Assembly: GCF_001294205.1 (NCBI RefSeq)
Contig: NZ_LAQT01000028.1
Coordinates: 39,845-103,844, forward strand
Length of the DNA: 64,000 nt
Direction: 5' to 3'
Origin: Amantichitinum ursilacus
GTDB lineage: Bacteria; Pseudomonadota; Gammaproteobacteria; Burkholderiales; Chitinibacteraceae
The position numbers and the translations under genes are program-made. The stretch's first letter is position 1. Every line of letters starts with the position of its first letter. Positions 38,861 through 48,793 of this stretch are shown here, in pieces. The notes under the pieces were generated by a model that saw nothing but the letters and a program-made list of their open reading frames with translations, had not been told where the DNA came from and did not search any database.

Positions 38861-38944
38861 GCGAGCCTCCCAGGCGTCGCCCGGATGCGACGCATGGGAA
38901 ATGTGACCGTTATGACAATGTCAAGTTTCGGCCCGGAGGGCAGG

Positions 38945-39214
38945 CTAGTGGCTCACCACCAGCTTAGGCGACGAATGGAATGGCCACGCCCAGCGCCGCA
39001 TGCTCGGCAGCGTGGCAATGCTGTAACGACTGCCGGGTTCGCCTTCCAGTAACACCAGGCCGGTGCACGACACCTCGCAACGCTCGCCCGCGGCCAATGT
39101 AATGTCACGCCCCGGGATGCTGAGCCAGACCCGGCCGGCTTCGCAAATAATGCGGGCGTTGCCTTGATGCTGGATGGCAACAAGGCCAGTGCGATCGATA
39201 AGCTGGGTGTGCAT
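38945..39214 (-). CDS. DUF2917-like small protein
   Basis: The 89-residue protein is predicted all-beta and resembles DUF2917, a short cupin-like family common in betaproteobacteria. The pattern ARIICEAGRVWLSIPGRDIT then LAAGERCEVSCTGLVLLEGE fits. It has no signal peptide, and the role is unknown. AGGAGG lies upstream of the ATG at 39214. Confidence 0.65.
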   Translation of the reverse strand: MHTQLIDRTGLVAIQHQGNARIICEAGRVWLSIPGRDITLAAGERCEVSCTGLVLLEGEPGSRYSIATLPSMRRWAWPFHSSPKLVVSH

Positions 39215-39526
39215 GGCAGCCTCCTGCGTAGTGCTGTTTAATCAGGCACTTAGCGTACGGGCAGGCGGCAATGCCCGGTAGCGACATTACTGTACTGGTC
39301 TAAGGCGTGCAGCGCGCGGTTTTCGGTCAACTGTACTGCTAACTAGCTCATGCAACTGTCATACGGTAGGATTCCGCGCCCGCCCAGGCCCAGCCAATAA
39401 AGTAGCTGGACGCGCCTTGTGGCGCGGTCTTTGCCAGCGGAAGCTCTCGTAGAGATGCATAGCAAGCGGTTGAGAAGCGTGCCAATGGCTCTGGATGGTG
39501 GGCCTCAAAGGACGCCGAGTCCTACG
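39215..39526. other. Intergenic region upstream of the DUF2917-like gene
   Basis: This 312-bp stretch lies between the DUF2917-like start and the mnmC stop. A short GCGCC-TTGT-GGCGC stem near 39413-39426 is the only structure noted. No gene was found. Confidence 0.45.
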
Positions 39527-41407
39527 CTATGACGCCTTGCGCAATGTGCGCAGCATAAAGCGGGCCGGGTCAACGGCGTCGGCCAGCGCTGTTTCCACAG
39601 GCAGCGGTTCGGCGTTCAGCTGGCTCGCCAGCAGCTCCGCACACAGCAGCGAGAACGTCAGCCCGCGCGATCCCAGCCCCAGCAAGCCATAAACTCCCGG
39701 CCAACGCTGCACTTGAGGCAATTGATGCGCCTTGGTCTGCTGTGCCAGTGGCAACGGCAATGCGCCCACCAGCGGCATGCGATCAGGCGAAGTAGGGCGC
39801 GGGCACAAGCGCGTGCTGCCCAACGCGGCAGCGCCCGGTAGAGCGGCCTGTGGAAACAACTCCTGCAGCGATTGCAGATTGCCGCGTGCCGCCTCGACCT
39901 CATCATGCGCACCCGCAGCGCCCATGCAATGCCAGCCATCCAGCGCGGGTGTGATATACCCAGCGCCGGACAAGCCTATCTGTGCCAGTGGCAACGCGCC
40001 TTCGCGCAACAAAGTGGTGCTGCGCGCGGATGATGACAGCGGCAATTCAGCCGCCTGTTCCAATGCCGTCGCGGCCGTTGCCTGAGCCAGAATGACCACG
40101 GCAGCGGTAGCGACCACCTCGCCCTCGGCCGTCTGCGCTTGCCACAACGCGCCATCGCGCTGCAGCCGCGCCACGGTGATGCCGGTGCGCAACTGCACGT
40201 GCGCGCCGTGTCGCTGCAGATTGGCGTGACACACGCTGGCCGGATTGGCCCAGATGCCGCGCGCATACCAAAGGCCGCTGCGTGGCACGCGCTGGCCCGC
40301 CATGGCGCTGGCCGCATCGACATCAACATAACGCATCAACTCATCGGGCCAGCCGTCCGCACCCATTTCCGCTTGCGTGGCCGCTTGCTCATCGGTACGG
40401 GCAATCTGCAGCACGCCTTGCATGCCCCAGCGCGCGGCGTCGCCGATGGCTTGAAGATGGCGCAACGTGTATTCGCTACCCGCGCGTGTCAGTCGTGCTG
40501 ACAGATTGTCATCGCGCGAGAAGTGGGCATGCATCAGCCCGACGTGGTTGCCCGAGGCATGTTGCGCGGGCGCGGCGTCGCGCTCGATCACCGTCACTTG
40601 CCAGCCGCGTGCGGCCAAGCGTTCCGCCGCAGCACAACCCGCCAGTCCCGCGCCGATGACAATGGCGGTATGCGCCGGATGCGTCAGCGCTACCCGACGC
40701 GGACTGCGCGCCATGCTGCCTTCCAGCCGCTGCCGCTTGCGGCCAAAGCCTTCTACTTTGCGCGGCATAAAGCCTGCGTCTTTCAGGCCATTGCGCACCG
40801 CGCCCGCCACGGTGTAGGTCGCCAGCGTGGTGTCGGGTTTGCCCAATAACCAGAGCGCGCGGAACACAGCGGGCGACCACAGATCTTCATTTTTGCCGGG
40901 AGAAAAGCCGTCGAGATAAATGGCGTCGGCTTGCATATCCAGCTGGCGCAGCAGCGTCTCGGCTTCGCCAAATAACAGCGTTAACGTAACGCTGCCGGCG
41001 TCCAGATGCAGGCGGTGCAAACCCGGCGTCAACAGCGGCCATTGCGCCAGCAGCTGCGCAGATAGCTCGGCCAGTGCTGGATAGCGCGCGTGCAATTGCG
41101 CCAGATCGGCGGCGGCAAACGGATGCTTTTCCACCGAGACAAAATGCAGCCGGGCGCAACGGTGTGGATCGTCGCGCCACGCTTGCCACGTCGTCAGAAA
41201 ATTCAGACCCTGACCAAAGCCGGTTTCCACAATGCAGAACTGCTCGCGGCCCTGCCAGCGCTGGGGCAGGTGATTGCCCGCCATAAATACGGCCTGCGCT
41301 TGCTCGATGCCGCCATCGGCCGAGTGATAAACATCGTCAAAATCGGCCGACCAAGGCACCCCTTCGGCGTTGAATTGCAGGCGGGCAGGGATCAGACGTT
41401 CGGGCAT
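39527..41407 (-). CDS. mnmC: Bifunctional tRNA mnm5s2U34 biosynthesis protein MnmC
   Basis: MnmC finishes the 5-methylaminomethyl-2-thiouridine modification at tRNA wobble U34. The N-terminal half (about 1-230) is the SAM methyltransferase, with FCIVETGFGQGLNFLTTW and YLDGFSPGKNEDLWSP. The C-terminal half (about 245-626) is the FAD-dependent oxidoreductase with the dinucleotide fold VIGAGLAGCAAAERLAARG. Length (626) and domain order match E. coli MnmC. It is 22 bases downstream of mdfA on the same strand. Confidence 0.95.
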   Translation of the reverse strand: MPERLIPARLQFNAEGVPWSADFDDVYHSADGGIEQAQAVFMAGNHLPQRWQGREQFCIVETGFGQGLNFLTTWQAWRDDPHRCARLHFVSVEKHPFAAADLAQLHARYPALAELSAQLLAQWPLLTPGLHRLHLDAGSVTLTLLFGEAETLLRQLDMQADAIYLDGFSPGKNEDLWSPAVFRALWLLGKPDTTLATYTVAGAVRNGLKDAGFMPRKVEGFGRKRQRLEGSMARSPRRVALTHPAHTAIVIGAGLAGCAAAERLAARGWQVTVIERDAAPAQHASGNHVGLMHAHFSRDDNLSARLTRAGSEYTLRHLQAIGDAARWGMQGVLQIARTDEQAATQAEMGADGWPDELMRYVDVDAASAMAGQRVPRSGLWYARGIWANPASVCHANLQRHGAHVQLRTGITVARLQRDGALWQAQTAEGEVVATAAVVILAQATAATALEQAAELPLSSSARSTTLLREGALPLAQIGLSGAGYITPALDGWHCMGAAGAHDEVEAARGNLQSLQELFPQAALPGAAALGSTRLCPRPTSPDRMPLVGALPLPLAQQTKAHQLPQVQRWPGVYGLLGLGSRGLTFSLLCAELLASQLNAEPLPVETALADAVDPARFMLRTLRKAS

Positions 41408-41429
41408 GGCGGCGCGCTTTATCGTTTTT

Positions 41430-42653
41430 TCAGGCAGCCGGCAGTTTACGCTGCCCGGGCAGCCAGTTCATAAACCACATCAGCGTGAAAATGAACGCAA
41501 TGCCCAACGGAATAAACGCAGCGGCAAACCAGGTGGTGCCGGCGGCGACGTAAATGGCTTTGAATACTTCCACGCCGATCGCGTAAAAGCCCATCATCAC
41601 CAGGCCCAATACGGCGGAGACGGTGCCCTTGCCCACATCACTGGCAAACAGCGTCAAACGGTACAAGCCGGCATTGGCCAGACCCAGGCCAAACGAATAC
41701 AGCCCCAGCCCGATGGCCATGCCGCGAAAGCCAAATCCCCACGTCAACGCCGCCGCCAGAAACACGCCCACGCCCAGTACCGCGCCACCGCCCGCGATCA
41801 CGCGGTGAATGGGAAAGCGCTCGGCGATCGTGGCCAGCACGATATTGCCTGCGATCAAACAACCAAACACCGGCAATTGCCACAGGCCATAAGTCAGGCT
41901 GGGCAAACCCGCACCTTCCATGATGATGACCGGGGACTGGCCGATCCACGCCAGCAAGGGCAGGCTGGCCAGCGAAATGGCCGCCACGCCCGCCATAAAG
42001 CGACGGTTGCGCAAGACCGCCAGATAATCATGGCCGACCGCTTTAAACGAAAACGCCGCTTTGGCCTTGGGCGCGGTTTCGGGCATGGTAAAAAACAGCC
42101 CGACGCCCGCGATGGCGGCCAGTCCGGCAATCGCCACAAACACCATGCGCCACGGCGCGACGGCCATCACAGCCGCACCGGTCAGTGGGCCGATCAAGGG
42201 GGCGAGCAATGCCACATTGGCCATCATTGCCATCACCTTGATGGCGGTGGTTTCTTCAAACGCTTCCTGAATCGCCGCATAGCCGACCGCGACGATAAAG
42301 CACATGCCCATGCCTTGCAGCACGCGCAACACCAGGAAGAATTCAATGCTTTGCGCCACCAGCGCGGCGCAGCACATCAACACAAACCAGACCACGCCGG
42401 TCAGCATCACCGGACGCCGACCAATGCGGTCCGACAACGGCCCCAACAACCATTGCAACGACGCGCCGCCCAGCAAATACGTGGTCATCGAGGTCGGCAC
42501 CCAGGCGCTGCTGGCGTGGAACTCCTGCGTTACGTGCAGCATGCCCGGCAGGATCATGTCGTTGGCGATGTAGCACGAGAATTCGTACAGCACCATGCAC
42601 AGCGGAAACAGCAGCGCACGCCAGTGCAGTTTGTTGATCGGGATATGACGCAT
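41430..42653 (-). CDS. mdfA: MdfA-type multidrug/H+ antiporter (MFS)
   Basis: The 407-residue, 12-helix major facilitator is close to E. coli MdfA over its length: LLFPLCMVLYEFSCYIANDM near the N-terminus, WVPTSMTTYLLGG, QWLLGPLSDRIGRRPVML, and NAGLYRLTLFASDVGKGTVS. Glu24 and Asp32 match the membrane-embedded acidic residues (E26, D34) that bind substrate and protons in MdfA. It probably exports lipophilic cations and chloramphenicol-like drugs. No local regulator is adjacent. It is transcribed with mnmC. Confidence 0.9.
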   Translation of the reverse strand: MRHIPINKLHWRALLFPLCMVLYEFSCYIANDMILPGMLHVTQEFHASSAWVPTSMTTYLLGGASLQWLLGPLSDRIGRRPVMLTGVVWFVLMCCAALVAQSIEFFLVLRVLQGMGMCFIVAVGYAAIQEAFEETTAIKVMAMMANVALLAPLIGPLTGAAVMAVAPWRMVFVAIAGLAAIAGVGLFFTMPETAPKAKAAFSFKAVGHDYLAVLRNRRFMAGVAAISLASLPLLAWIGQSPVIIMEGAGLPSLTYGLWQLPVFGCLIAGNIVLATIAERFPIHRVIAGGGAVLGVGVFLAAALTWGFGFRGMAIGLGLYSFGLGLANAGLYRLTLFASDVGKGTVSAVLGLVMMGFYAIGVEVFKAIYVAAGTTWFAAAFIPLGIAFIFTLMWFMNWLPGQRKLPAA

Positions 42654-42703
42654 GAGACTCCAGCAGATAAACCGCGCCAGTGGGGACGGCCCAGTAATGA
42701 CAA

Positions 42704-42729
42704 AACCCGCCAGGCAGAAGCGGCGGGTT
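42704..42729 (-). terminator. Intrinsic terminator after lysS
   Basis: AACCCGCC and GGCGGGTT (42704-42711 with 42722-42729) form a stem. On the minus strand it is followed by TTTTGTCATT, and it lies 75 bases past the lysS stop. Confidence 0.75.
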
Positions 42730-42803
42730 ATTTTAATGGCTACAGGCTGCCACCTTGCGATGGCAGCCTTGTTACAGCGTTATAGCTCGACGGATCGGTT
42801 TGA

Positions 42804-44321
42804 TCAGTCCTCGCGGCGCATCTGCGGGAACAGGATGACGTCACGGATCGACGCGGAGTCGGTCAACAGCATCACCAGACGGTCGATACCAATGCCGCAG
42901 CCGCCCGTCGGGGGCAAGCCGTATTCCAGTGCGCGGATGTAATCGGCGTCAAAGTGCATCGCCTCATCATCGCCCTTGTCTTTCAGATCAACCTGCGCCT
43001 GGAAGCGGGCGGCCTGGTCTTCTGGATCGTTCAACTCCGAATAACCGTTGGCGTGTTCGCGGCCGACCATAAACAGCTCAAAGCGCTCGGTCAGATCCGG
43101 ATTGTTGTCGTTGGCACGCGCCAACGGCGACACTTCGGCCGGGTAATCGATGATGAAGGTCGGTTCCCACAGTTTTTCTTCGGTGGTTTCTTCAAACAGG
43201 CTCAGTTGCAAGCCGCCCACGCCATCAGTCAACACCGGCTTGCCACCCAGACGCGCGATTTCGGCTTTCAGAAAGTCGCGATCGTTCAGCTGTTCGGTGG
43301 TGTATTGCGGGTTGTAATGCTGGATGGCCTCAACCGTAGTAAAGCGTGCAAACGGCTTGGACAGATCAACTTCGCGGCCCTGGTATTCGATGACGGTTTT
43401 GCCCAGCACTTCTTGCGCGGCGTAGCGAATGACGCCCTCGGTCATCTCGATCATGCGATGGTAATCGGCATACGCCTCATAGAATTCCATCATGGTGAAT
43501 TCGGGATTGTGCCGCGTGCTCATGCCTTCGTTGCGGAAGTTGCGGTTGATCTCGAACACGCGCTCCATGCCACCCACCACCAGCCGCTTCAGGTACAACT
43601 CCGGCGCAATCCGCAGATACAAGGGCATATCCAGCGCGTTGTGGTGCGTGGTAAACGGCTTGGCCGTAGCGCCACCCGGGATCGGGTGCATCATCGGCGT
43701 TTCCACTTCCAGGTACTGTTCGTTCACCATGTATTCGCGAATCTTTTGCACGATGCGCGAACGGTTAACGAAGGTAGTGCGCGCTACGTCGTTGGTGATC
43801 AGATCAACATAACGCTGGCGATATTTCTGCTCCTGATCCGCCAGGCCGTGGTGCTTGTCCGGCAGCGGGCGCAGCGCCTTGGTCAGCAAGCGCAGTTCGG
43901 TGACGTGGATCGACAATTCGCCGGTATTGGTCTTCATCAGCGTGCCACGTGCGCCGACAATATCGCCCAGATCCCACGTCTTGAAGCCGGCGTAAACCTC
44001 TTCGCCTACGCTATCACGCGACACATACAGCTGAATCTGGCCCGACACATCTTGCAGCGTGGCAAAGCTGGCCTTGCCCATCACGCGTTTCAGCATCATA
44101 CGACCGGCAACGCTGACGGCCACGGCTTGCGCTTCCAGCGGTTCTTTTTCGACGGCGTCGTACTGCGCGTGCAGCGGGCCGCTGGTGTGCTCGCGGCGAT
44201 AGTCGTTCGGAAAAGCCACGCCTTTTTCGCGGATGGCGGCCAGTTTGGCGCGGCGTTCGGCGATCAGTTTGTTGTCGTCTTGCGCGGGTGCGGCGGTCAC
44301 AGGCTGTTGCTGGTCGGACAT
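42804..44321 (-). CDS. lysS: Lysyl-tRNA synthetase (class II)
   Basis: The 505-residue enzyme has an N-terminal OB-fold anticodon-binding domain ([20 protein letters not shown]) and the class II catalytic core. Motif 2 is [20 protein letters not shown], and motif 3 is [19 protein letters not shown]. The start at 44321 (MSDQQQ) has AGGGA nearby; an upstream in-frame ATG at 44342 is less likely. It lies 81 bases after prfB, the same order as in E. coli. Confidence 0.97.
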   Translation of the reverse strand: MSDQQQPVTAAPAQDDNKLIAERRAKLAAIREKGVAFPNDYRREHTSGPLHAQYDAVEKEPLEAQAVAVSVAGRMMLKRVMGKASFATLQDVSGQIQLYVSRDSVGEEVYAGFKTWDLGDIVGARGTLMKTNTGELSIHVTELRLLTKALRPLPDKHHGLADQEQKYRQRYVDLITNDVARTTFVNRSRIVQKIREYMVNEQYLEVETPMMHPIPGGATAKPFTTHHNALDMPLYLRIAPELYLKRLVVGGMERVFEINRNFRNEGMSTRHNPEFTMMEFYEAYADYHRMIEMTEGVIRYAAQEVLGKTVIEYQGREVDLSKPFARFTTVEAIQHYNPQYTTEQLNDRDFLKAEIARLGGKPVLTDGVGGLQLSLFEETTEEKLWEPTFIIDYPAEVSPLARANDNNPDLTERFELFMVGREHANGYSELNDPEDQAARFQAQVDLKDKGDDEAMHFDADYIRALEYGLPPTGGCGIGIDRLVMLLTDSASIRDVILFPQMRRED

Positions 44322-44402
44322 TTCTATCATCCCTGGGGCCACGCGAGGCGTGGCGTCATGTTGGTCTTGGTCTTGCTTTGATCTTGGCTGGGGGCGGGCG
44401 CG

Positions 44403-45506
44403 TTACACGCCTTGTTTCAGGCTGGCTTCGATAAAGTCGTCGATATCGCCATCCATCACACCCTTCAGGTTGCCCACTTCGTAACCGGTGCGCAGATCCT
44501 TGATGCGGCTCTGGTCAAACACATACGAGCGAATCTGATGGCCCCAGCCGATGTCGGACTTGCCCGCTTCCAGCTGTTGCTGCGCTTCCATGCGTTTGCG
44601 CAATTCAAGCTCGTACAGTTTGGCGCGCAGCATGGCCCATGCTTCGTCACGGTTACGGTGTTGCGAGCGGTCGTTCTGGCACTGCACCACGATGTTGGTG
44701 GGGATGTGCGTCAAACGGACGGCGGAATCGGTCTTGTTAATGTGCTGACCGCCCGCGCCCGAGGCACGGTAGGTATCGGTGCGCACATCGGCCGGATTGA
44801 TTTCAATCTCGAAGCTGTCGTCGACTTCCGGGTACACAAACACGGATGAAAACGAGGTGTGGCGACGCGCATTGCTATCAAACGGCGATACACGCACCAG
44901 GCGGTGCACGCCGGTTTCGGTGCGCAGAAAGCCATAAGCATAGTCGCCGGTAAACTTGACGGTGGCGCTGCTGATGCCCGCCACATCGCCTTCCGACACT
45001 TCCATCACTTCGACATTAAAGCCTTTGCGTTCGCCATAGCGCACATACATACGCAGTAGCATCGAGGCCCAATCCTGCGCCTCCGTACCGCCAGCGCCGG
45101 CCTGGATATCGACAAAGCACGCGTTCGGGTCCATCGGGTTGTTAAACATCCGACGGAATTCCAGCTGTGCAATCTGCGCTTCCAGCGTGGCGTAATCAGC
45201 GGCCACGGCATCCACCGTGGTCCAGTCTTCTTCTTCGCGCGCCATCTCGAACAGGTCGAGCGCGTCTTTAACGCCGCTGGTCACCTGGTCGAGCACCAGC
45301 ACCACGCCTTCCAGCGCTTTGCGTTCGCGGCCGATTTCCTGGGCTTTTTTCTGGTCGTTCCAGATGTCCGGGTCTTCGGACAGGCGCACGACTTCCTCCA
45401 GCCGGTCTTGCTTGGCGGGATAGTCGAGATAACGTTTGAGTTCGTCGGCGCGGGAACCCAGCTCTTTAAGCTGGTTTTCGATCTGGTTAAGCTGTTCGGC
45501 TTCCAT
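44403..45506 (-). CDS. prfB: Peptide chain release factor 2, without programmed frameshift
   Basis: RF2 reads UGA and UAA. The 367-residue product has the codon-recognition SPF motif ([16 protein letters not shown]) and the peptidyl-hydrolysis GGQ motif ([17 protein letters not shown]). In E. coli a +1 frameshift at an in-frame UGA occurs in the leader peptide just before Asp-Tyr. Here the same place reads Arg-Tyr-Leu-Asp-Tyr as one continuous frame (CGT TAT CTC GAC TAT), so no frameshift is needed and that autoregulatory loop is absent. lysS follows on the same strand. Confidence 0.97.
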   Translation of the reverse strand: MEAEQLNQIENQLKELGSRADELKRYLDYPAKQDRLEEVVRLSEDPDIWNDQKKAQEIGRERKALEGVVLVLDQVTSGVKDALDLFEMAREEEDWTTVDAVAADYATLEAQIAQLEFRRMFNNPMDPNACFVDIQAGAGGTEAQDWASMLLRMYVRYGERKGFNVEVMEVSEGDVAGISSATVKFTGDYAYGFLRTETGVHRLVRVSPFDSNARRHTSFSSVFVYPEVDDSFEIEINPADVRTDTYRASGAGGQHINKTDSAVRLTHIPTNIVVQCQNDRSQHRNRDEAWAMLRAKLYELELRKRMEAQQQLEAGKSDIGWGHQIRSYVFDQSRIKDLRTGYEVGNLKGVMDGDIDDFIEASLKQGV

Positions 45507-45844
45507 GCTTGATCATCTGGATGCGGAAAACCCGACATTCTAGCAGAGCACGCCGCAGTGCGGGCGGCCGTGTTTTGGGCGCTTGCAATGTCGCTGCGGC
45601 GACGTCGGCGCGGTTGCTGTGTCAGCCCGACAGCGCGCCGCATTACCCAACATGTAGTGCGCATCAGCCAGTTTCATAAATAAAAACATCAATTAATCAA
45701 CGGATTATCTATTTGTATTGGTATGCGGTTACGGCCACCGCATCCGTTCCTGTACCCGGTTCGTAAATATTCACAGTGGCAAGGTAACGCGATTCTTACA
45801 GCAAGCGCGAGCCACCGTCTTTTATCTACGAACTGGAGAGCACG
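45507..45844. other. Divergent intergenic region between prfB and the DUF4331 operon
   Basis: The 338-bp region contains an AT-rich block at about 45670-45730, where promoters of the plus-strand operon are likely. No convincing pair of hexamers or palindrome was identified. No gene was found. Confidence 0.4.
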
Positions 45845-47329
45845 ATGAGCAAAGTTGCACGGGCGGGCCTGCCGATAGCCGCCACCTTGTTGATGATCGC
45901 TGCGGGCGCGCAAGCGTCCAGTCACCGCGAATCACCCTTTCTCACGCAAAACCCCAAAGTCGATGCCAGTGATTTCTACATGTTTCGCAGTTACGAAACC
46001 GGTCGTTCCAGTTTTGTCACGCTGATCGCCAATTACCAGCCGCTGCAGGACGGCCCGGGTGGCCCCAACTTTTATCTGATGGACCCGAATGCGCTGTACG
46101 AAATCCACGTCGATAACGTGGGCGACGCGCACGAACATCTCACATTCCAGTTCCGCTTCAGCAACAACCTGCAAGATCTGACCGTGCCCGTGGGCGGCAA
46201 GAATGTCTCAGTGCCTCTCACCAACACCGGCGCCATCAACGCGCCCAAAGCGGCCACGCTGAATGTGCAAGAGAGCTTTACGTTGACGCTGGTGACGGGT
46301 GATCGTCGCACCGGCACGGCCACTGCAATTACCAATGCGGCGGATGGCAGCAAAACCTTTGCCAAGCCCGTCGACAATATCGGTAACAAATCGCTGCCCA
46401 ATTACGCAGCGTATGCGGCCCAGCATGTCTACAACATCAACATTCCCGGTTGCAGCACCGCCGGCAAAGTGTTTGTCGGCCAACGCAAAGACCCGTTTGT
46501 GGTTAACCTGGGCGGCACCTTCGATCTGGTAAATATCGCCGCGCCGGCCACCGCGTTTGATCCGCAAGCGGAAAACAAAGGCCTGGATTCGCTGGCGCAA
46601 AAAAACGTTACTGCGCTGGAACTGGAAGTGCCATCCGCTTGCCTGGTCGGCAGTGGCGGCCCGGTGATTGGCGCATGGACCACCGCCAGCCTGCGTCAGG
46701 CGCGTCTGCTTAACCCGGCCCCGGGCAGCAATCTGGGCCAGGCCAGCAAGGAAGGCGGCGCGTGGTCGCAAGTGTCGCGCCTCGGCATGCCGCTGGTTAA
46801 CGAACTGGTCATCGGCCTGAAGGACAAGGACAAGTTCAATACCAGCAAGCCGTCGGACGATGCGCAATTCCTCGCATATGTCACCAACCCCACGTTGCCG
46901 GCGCTGTTGCAGATCCTGTTTGGCAACAACGCGGTCGCCCCGACCAATATTCCGCGTAACGATCTGGTGGCGGCATTTTTGACCGGTGTAACGGGCGTGA
47001 ACCAACTGGTCACGGTGACGCCTTCCGAAATGCTGCGGCTTAACACCAGCATCGCGGTCACCGCGCCGGCCAGCCAGAGCCGTCTGGGTGTGATTGCGGG
47101 CGATAACGCAGGCTTCCCCAACGGTCGCCGCCCTGGCGATGACGTGGTTGATATCGCGCTGCGTGTAGTGGAAGGGCGCCTGTGCACGCTGAATATCGGC
47201 TGCGCACCGGGCGACGCCCCGTCGGGCGCCACCGACTTTACCGATGGCGCATATCTGGACGCCACCTTCTTTGATAACGCCTTCCCGTACCTGAAGACCC
47301 CGGTGCCCGGCGCTAACGTTGCGCAATAA
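45845..47329 (+). CDS. Secreted DUF4331 protein
   Basis: The 494-residue exported protein has a signal peptide (about residues 1-24) and then the DUF4331 start SSHRESPFLTQNPKVDASDF. The family is found in bacterial envelopes and has no established function; the Ser-His-Arg-Glu-Ser start and conserved His/Asp residues suggest a metal or ion site, but this is only a guess. Four Cys occur late in the chain. CTGGAGAG precedes the ATG. It is the first of seven tightly spaced genes that all encode envelope proteins, which suggests one functional unit. Confidence 0.88.
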   Translation: MSKVARAGLPIAATLLMIAAGAQASSHRESPFLTQNPKVDASDFYMFRSYETGRSSFVTLIANYQPLQDGPGGPNFYLMDPNALYEIHVDNVGDAHEHLTFQFRFSNNLQDLTVPVGGKNVSVPLTNTGAINAPKAATLNVQESFTLTLVTGDRRTGTATAITNAADGSKTFAKPVDNIGNKSLPNYAAYAAQHVYNINIPGCSTAGKVFVGQRKDPFVVNLGGTFDLVNIAAPATAFDPQAENKGLDSLAQKNVTALELEVPSACLVGSGGPVIGAWTTASLRQARLLNPAPGSNLGQASKEGGAWSQVSRLGMPLVNELVIGLKDKDKFNTSKPSDDAQFLAYVTNPTLPALLQILFGNNAVAPTNIPRNDLVAAFLTGVTGVNQLVTVTPSEMLRLNTSIAVTAPASQSRLGVIAGDNAGFPNGRRPGDDVVDIALRVVEGRLCTLNIGCAPGDAPSGATDFTDGAYLDATFFDNAFPYLKTPVPGANVAQ

Positions 47330-47342
47330 GCGGAGGCAGATC

Positions 47343-47609
47343 ATGGATAAACGTATCGGGCTAGTCGCACTGGCGACCACCGTCTTGCTGGCACTGGCCG
47401 CGTGCGGCAGCGGCAACGACGGTGGCCCAGTGACGGGCACGCCAACCCCAACGCCGACGGCAACACCCACGCCGGCCCCCGTCGCGGACGCCTTTACCCA
47501 GCAAGTGCAGCAAGTGCTGGCGACGACGTCGGAGACCACCACGCCGGTGCCGATCGATGGCATCACGGCAACGTCCAGCGAAACCACCTCGCCGGTGGCC
47601 GTGCAATAG
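47343..47609 (+). CDS. Small lipoprotein with Pro-Thr spacer
   Basis: The 88-residue product has a lipoprotein signal (LLALAACGSG, lipidated Cys at about residue 21). A Thr-Pro repeat spacer follows, then a short C-terminal region containing two similar elements (TTSETTTPVP and TSSETTSPVA). No family was recognised. AGCGGAGG precedes ATG 47343, 13 bases after the DUF4331 stop, so the two are probably translated from one mRNA. It may anchor or space a partner at the outer membrane. Confidence 0.75.
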   Translation: MDKRIGLVALATTVLLALAACGSGNDGGPVTGTPTPTPTATPTPAPVADAFTQQVQQVLATTSETTTPVPIDGITATSSETTSPVAVQ

Positions 47610-47673
47610 CAGCAACCGCCCCGGGCGCGACCGCACTACGCCGCGCCTGGGGCACTTTTGGGGAAAACCGAAC

Positions 47674-48180
47674 ATGTCGATCTTGTTGAAAGCCACACCC
47701 GTGCTGGCCTTTGCCGCAGCGCTGGGCGCCAGCCTGGCCCACGCCGCACCCGCCGCCAGGGCAGGTGACACCGAATATGCGCAGAACATGGGCCGCGTTT
47801 ATCAAGGCATCCGCGAAGCGCAAGCCGAGCGCGATGTCTGCAACGCGTTGTACCCAGCCACCGCCAGCGCCAATAACAAGGCGTGGTCGCAATGGCAAAG
47901 CAACAACAAAGCATTGGTGGATGAATACACGCGCCGCTACGACGCGTATCTGCATCAACTGGCGGGCCCGAAGAAAGAAAAATATCGCCAGTACAAAGTG
48001 ATTCAGGATGGCAAATACGCCGAGGCCGCCACCGCGCGCAAAGCCGCGCTGCAACGCGCGGGCGAGCAAGGCAAAGCCAGCTGCGTCAACTATCCCACCG
48101 CGCTCAACAGTACGCTGGACCCGGCGCGCCGCTTTAGCCGCGAAATTGCCGCCAGCCGCCGCAGCGCGCCCAAAGCCTGA
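47674..48180 (+). CDS. Secreted helical protein (unknown)
   Basis: The 168-residue product has a signal peptide (about residues 1-24, ending Ala-His-Ala). The mature part is mostly helical and charged, with two Cys (DVCNALYP and ASCVNYPT) and many Lys/Arg/Tyr. No family was recognised. GGGGAAAA lies before the ATG. It is third in the DUF4331-HupE operon, 17 bases before the first HupE/UreJ gene. Confidence 0.75.
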   Translation: MSILLKATPVLAFAAALGASLAHAAPAARAGDTEYAQNMGRVYQGIREAQAERDVCNALYPATASANNKAWSQWQSNNKALVDEYTRRYDAYLHQLAGPKKEKYRQYKVIQDGKYAEAATARKAALQRAGEQGKASCVNYPTALNSTLDPARRFSREIAASRRSAPKA

Positions 48181-48197
48181 GTCCGGAGACATCCCCC

Positions 48198-48791
48198 ATG
48201 CGCACCGTTCAAAAGTGGCTACTGGCCACGTTGCTGTTAATGCCCACGCTGGCGATGGCCCATGTGGGCCAGGGCGATATGTCAGGCGGGCTCAAGACCG
48301 GCTTTCTACACCCCATTTCCGGGCTCGACCATGTGCTGGCGATGGTGGCGGTCGGTTTATGGGGCGCGCAACTGGGACGTCCGGCCATCTGGGTGCTGCC
48401 GGTGACTTTTCCGCTGGTGATGTGTATCGGTGGCGTGATCGGCGTGCTGGGCATTTATTTGCCGGGCATTGAAATCGGCATCGCGCTGTCGGCGCTGATT
48501 CTGGGCGCGATGATCGTGCTGGCCGCGCGGCCGCCGCTGCCGGTGGCGGGCGTCATCGTCGCGCTGTTTGCCATCTGCCATGGCTACGCGCATGGCGCGG
48601 AACTGCCGCAATCGGCCAATCCATTAACCTTTGCCATCGGCTTTGTCTGCGCCACCGGCTTGCTGCACGCGTGCGGCATCGCGCTGGGTGCGCTGTACCA
48701 ATGGCAGGGCGGCCGGGCGCTGGTGCGCGCGGGCGGCGGCGGTATTGCGCTGGGTGGCTTGTATTTTCTGACTCTGGCCATTCGGGGATAA
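48198..48791 (+). CDS. HupE/UreJ-family membrane protein 1
   Basis: The 197-residue protein has a signal-like N-terminus (ending Ala-Met-Ala-His) and about six membrane helices. The HupE/UreJ marker HPISGLDHVLAMVAVGLWG carries the conserved His and Asp-His, and a second motif CHGYAHGAELP carries two His. Family members occur with hydrogenase and urease genes and some import nickel or cobalt, so a metal permease role is plausible but unproven. No hydrogenase or urease gene is near. The stop is 2 bases before the next start. Confidence 0.85.
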   Translation: MRTVQKWLLATLLLMPTLAMAHVGQGDMSGGLKTGFLHPISGLDHVLAMVAVGLWGAQLGRPAIWVLPVTFPLVMCIGGVIGVLGIYLPGIEIGIALSALILGAMIVLAARPPLPVAGVIVALFAICHGYAHGAELPQSANPLTFAIGFVCATGLLHACGIALGALYQWQGGRALVRAGGGGIALGGLYFLTLAIRG

Positions 48792-48793
48792 CC

